A stretch of 6,809 nt of DNA, taken from the NCBI GenBank assembly GCA_014380705.1, contig JACMJI010000038.1:1-6809 (forward strand), in the 5' to 3' direction. Position numbers and translations under genes: made by a program. The DNA comes from Gorillibacterium sp. (GTDB taxonomy: Bacteria; Bacillota; Bacilli; Paenibacillales; NBRC-103111). Positions 6,632 to 6,809 of the stretch are shown here, one piece after another. Within the stretch, counting starts at the first letter, position 1. The number at the start of each line of letters is the position of its first letter. The notes beneath the pieces were generated by a model. That model made no database searches. It worked only from the letters and a program-made list of their open reading frames with translations, and was not told where the DNA came from.

Positions 6632-6809
6632 CTACCCTTCGCTGCCTTTTCTGGTCATATCCTGTTGAATCGCTGCTGCGATGATCTGATTCACTTCATC
6701 GGCTTCCGGCATCGGAAAGATTGGCCATACATGCATCATGTCGGCATATTCATAATAATCCACAGGAACCCCTGCCATGAGAATGTTGTCCCGCAACAAG
6801 CGCGTATCC
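6632..6809 (-). CDS. Alpha/beta hydrolase (esterase/lipase family), C-terminal fragment cut by window edge
   Basis: Only the last 58 residues are visible; the gene continues beyond the window and its reading frame starts at base 6808. They match the end of hormone-sensitive-lipase-type or epsilon-lactone-hydrolase-type esterases: DTRLLRD, then AGVPVDYYEYADMMHVWPIFP, then PEADE and a final helix ending at QQD. The His in MMHVWP would be the catalytic histidine, and the Asp at the very edge in DTRLLRD may be the catalytic acid. The nucleophile serine lies outside the window. TAG at 6634-6632 ends the gene 7 bases before the prenyltransferase ATG, so the two are probably co-transcribed. Whether the hydrolase acts in the same pathway is unknown. 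Confidence 0.75.
   Translation of the reverse strand, partial: DTRLLRDNILMAGVPVDYYEYADMMHVWPIFPMPEADEVNQIIAAAIQQDMTRKGSEG

Overview
The window carries eight protein genes, all on the minus strand, so the biological order runs from high to low coordinates. The protein families, the strong AGGAGG-type ribosome sites, the sigma-A-like promoter hexamers, the T-tailed hairpin terminators and the lipoprotein signal on the solute-binding protein all point to a low-to-mid GC Firmicute. The carbonic anhydrase resembles the YtiB type of Bacillus and the prenyltransferase resembles the MqnP group of the futalosine menaquinone route. Together these suggest Paenibacillus or a close relative. That assignment is an inference from family memory and was not searched.

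Region 6809-2897 looks like one transcription unit. It holds the C-terminal end of an alpha/beta hydrolase (cut by the window edge), a UbiA/MqnP-type polyprenyltransferase, then a complete NitT/TauT-type ABC importer (lipoprotein, ATPase, permease) and a small CGTC thioredoxin-like protein. Gaps are 7 and 22 bases, followed by overlaps of 17 and 7 bases and a gap of 52 bases. No terminator is visible inside the unit. The importer has all three parts needed to work, but its substrate cannot be read from the sequence.

Region 2896-2155 holds a beta-carbonic anhydrase with its own good promoter (TTGACT, 17 bases, AATAAT). It ends in a perfect 22-bp hairpin terminator that has T-rich tracts on both sides and so could act in both directions.

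Region 2154-1 holds a separate gene for a cytosolic (alpha/alpha)6-barrel glycoside hydrolase of the GH63/MGH1-like type. It has a leader of about 200 bases containing a TATAAT element and a pair of TTGCnrCAA direct repeats, and a T-tailed hairpin lies after its stop. The last 100 bases of the window hold only a small hairpin and no gene.

Most of the window is ordinary chromosomal housekeeping. I see no mobile element, CRISPR array, RNA gene, toxin-antitoxin or defence system, and no clearly new system. The points most worth checking are the link between the prenyltransferase, the orphan importer and the thioredoxin-like protein, and the operator-like repeats before the glycosidase.
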